Made by a program: the position numbers and the translations under genes | Shown: piece after piece, positions 5,172-5,284 of the stretch | Numbering within the stretch: position 1 is the first letter of the stretch | Layout: each line of letters opens with the position of its first letter | Source of the DNA: Spirochaeta sp. | Lineage (GTDB): Bacteria; Spirochaetota; Spirochaetia; Spirochaetales_E; Spirochaetaceae_B | Assembly (NCBI GenBank): GCA_030590585.1 | Contig: JAUUYD010000210.1 | Location: forward strand, 1 to 5,284 | DNA length: 5,284 bases | Direction of reading: 5' to 3' | Notes under the pieces: model-generated | Seen by the model: the letters and a program-made list of their open reading frames with translations, nothing else | What the model was told of the DNA's origin: nothing | Databases searched by the model: none

Positions 5172-5284
5172 GGCGGCCGATCCTTCAGATTATTCCAGGA
5201 GATAGGGGATGCGCAAGGTCTGATTCCCAACCCCTGTCTGCTTCCCATTCCCGGCATATTTTTCTCCTTGTAATGAACATATAA

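Overview
The window (about 50% G+C) reads as bacterial chromosome: ordinary genes at both edges flank a small accessory island that carries two toxin-antitoxin loci. The overall style leans towards a free-living spirochaete or a similar environmental anaerobe. This includes the DUF6364/PIN and MNT/HEPN pairs, the PAP2 enzyme, GC-rich multi-hairpin intergenic elements and C-rich leaders. This is a weak inference, because no marker gene in the window fixes the phylum.

Layout from left to right. (1) The 3' end of a PepD-type (M20) dipeptidase gene on + ends at 347. (2) A gene-free stretch, 348-578, holds a large nested inverted repeat (347-478) and a small hairpin. (3) A DUF2784 membrane protein lies on - (579-1010). 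(4) A broken toxin-antitoxin locus lies on +. It consists of a DUF6364-like ribbon-helix-helix antitoxin (1071-1343) and a PIN-domain toxin. The toxin's first six codons (1336-1353) are separated from its C-terminal half (about 1545-1775) by a palindromic element of about 190 bp. The central part of the PIN domain is missing. (5) An apparently intact MntA-HepT pair lies on + (1840-2241 and 2231-2662), overlapping by 11 bp. (6) A full-length exodeoxyribonuclease I (sbcB/xonA type) lies on + at 2784-4256. (7) A PAP2-family phosphatase lies on -, converging on ExoI. Its frame stops at a TAG (4312-4314), but family-like C-terminal sequence continues in the same frame to 4219.

The island between the dipeptidase and ExoI therefore contains one decayed and one intact toxin-antitoxin system next to palindromic repeats, as expected of a variable insertion site. 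I found no clearly new multi-gene system. The observations most worth checking are the toxin gene whose middle is replaced by a palindromic element, and the in-frame amber codon near the end of the PAP2 gene.
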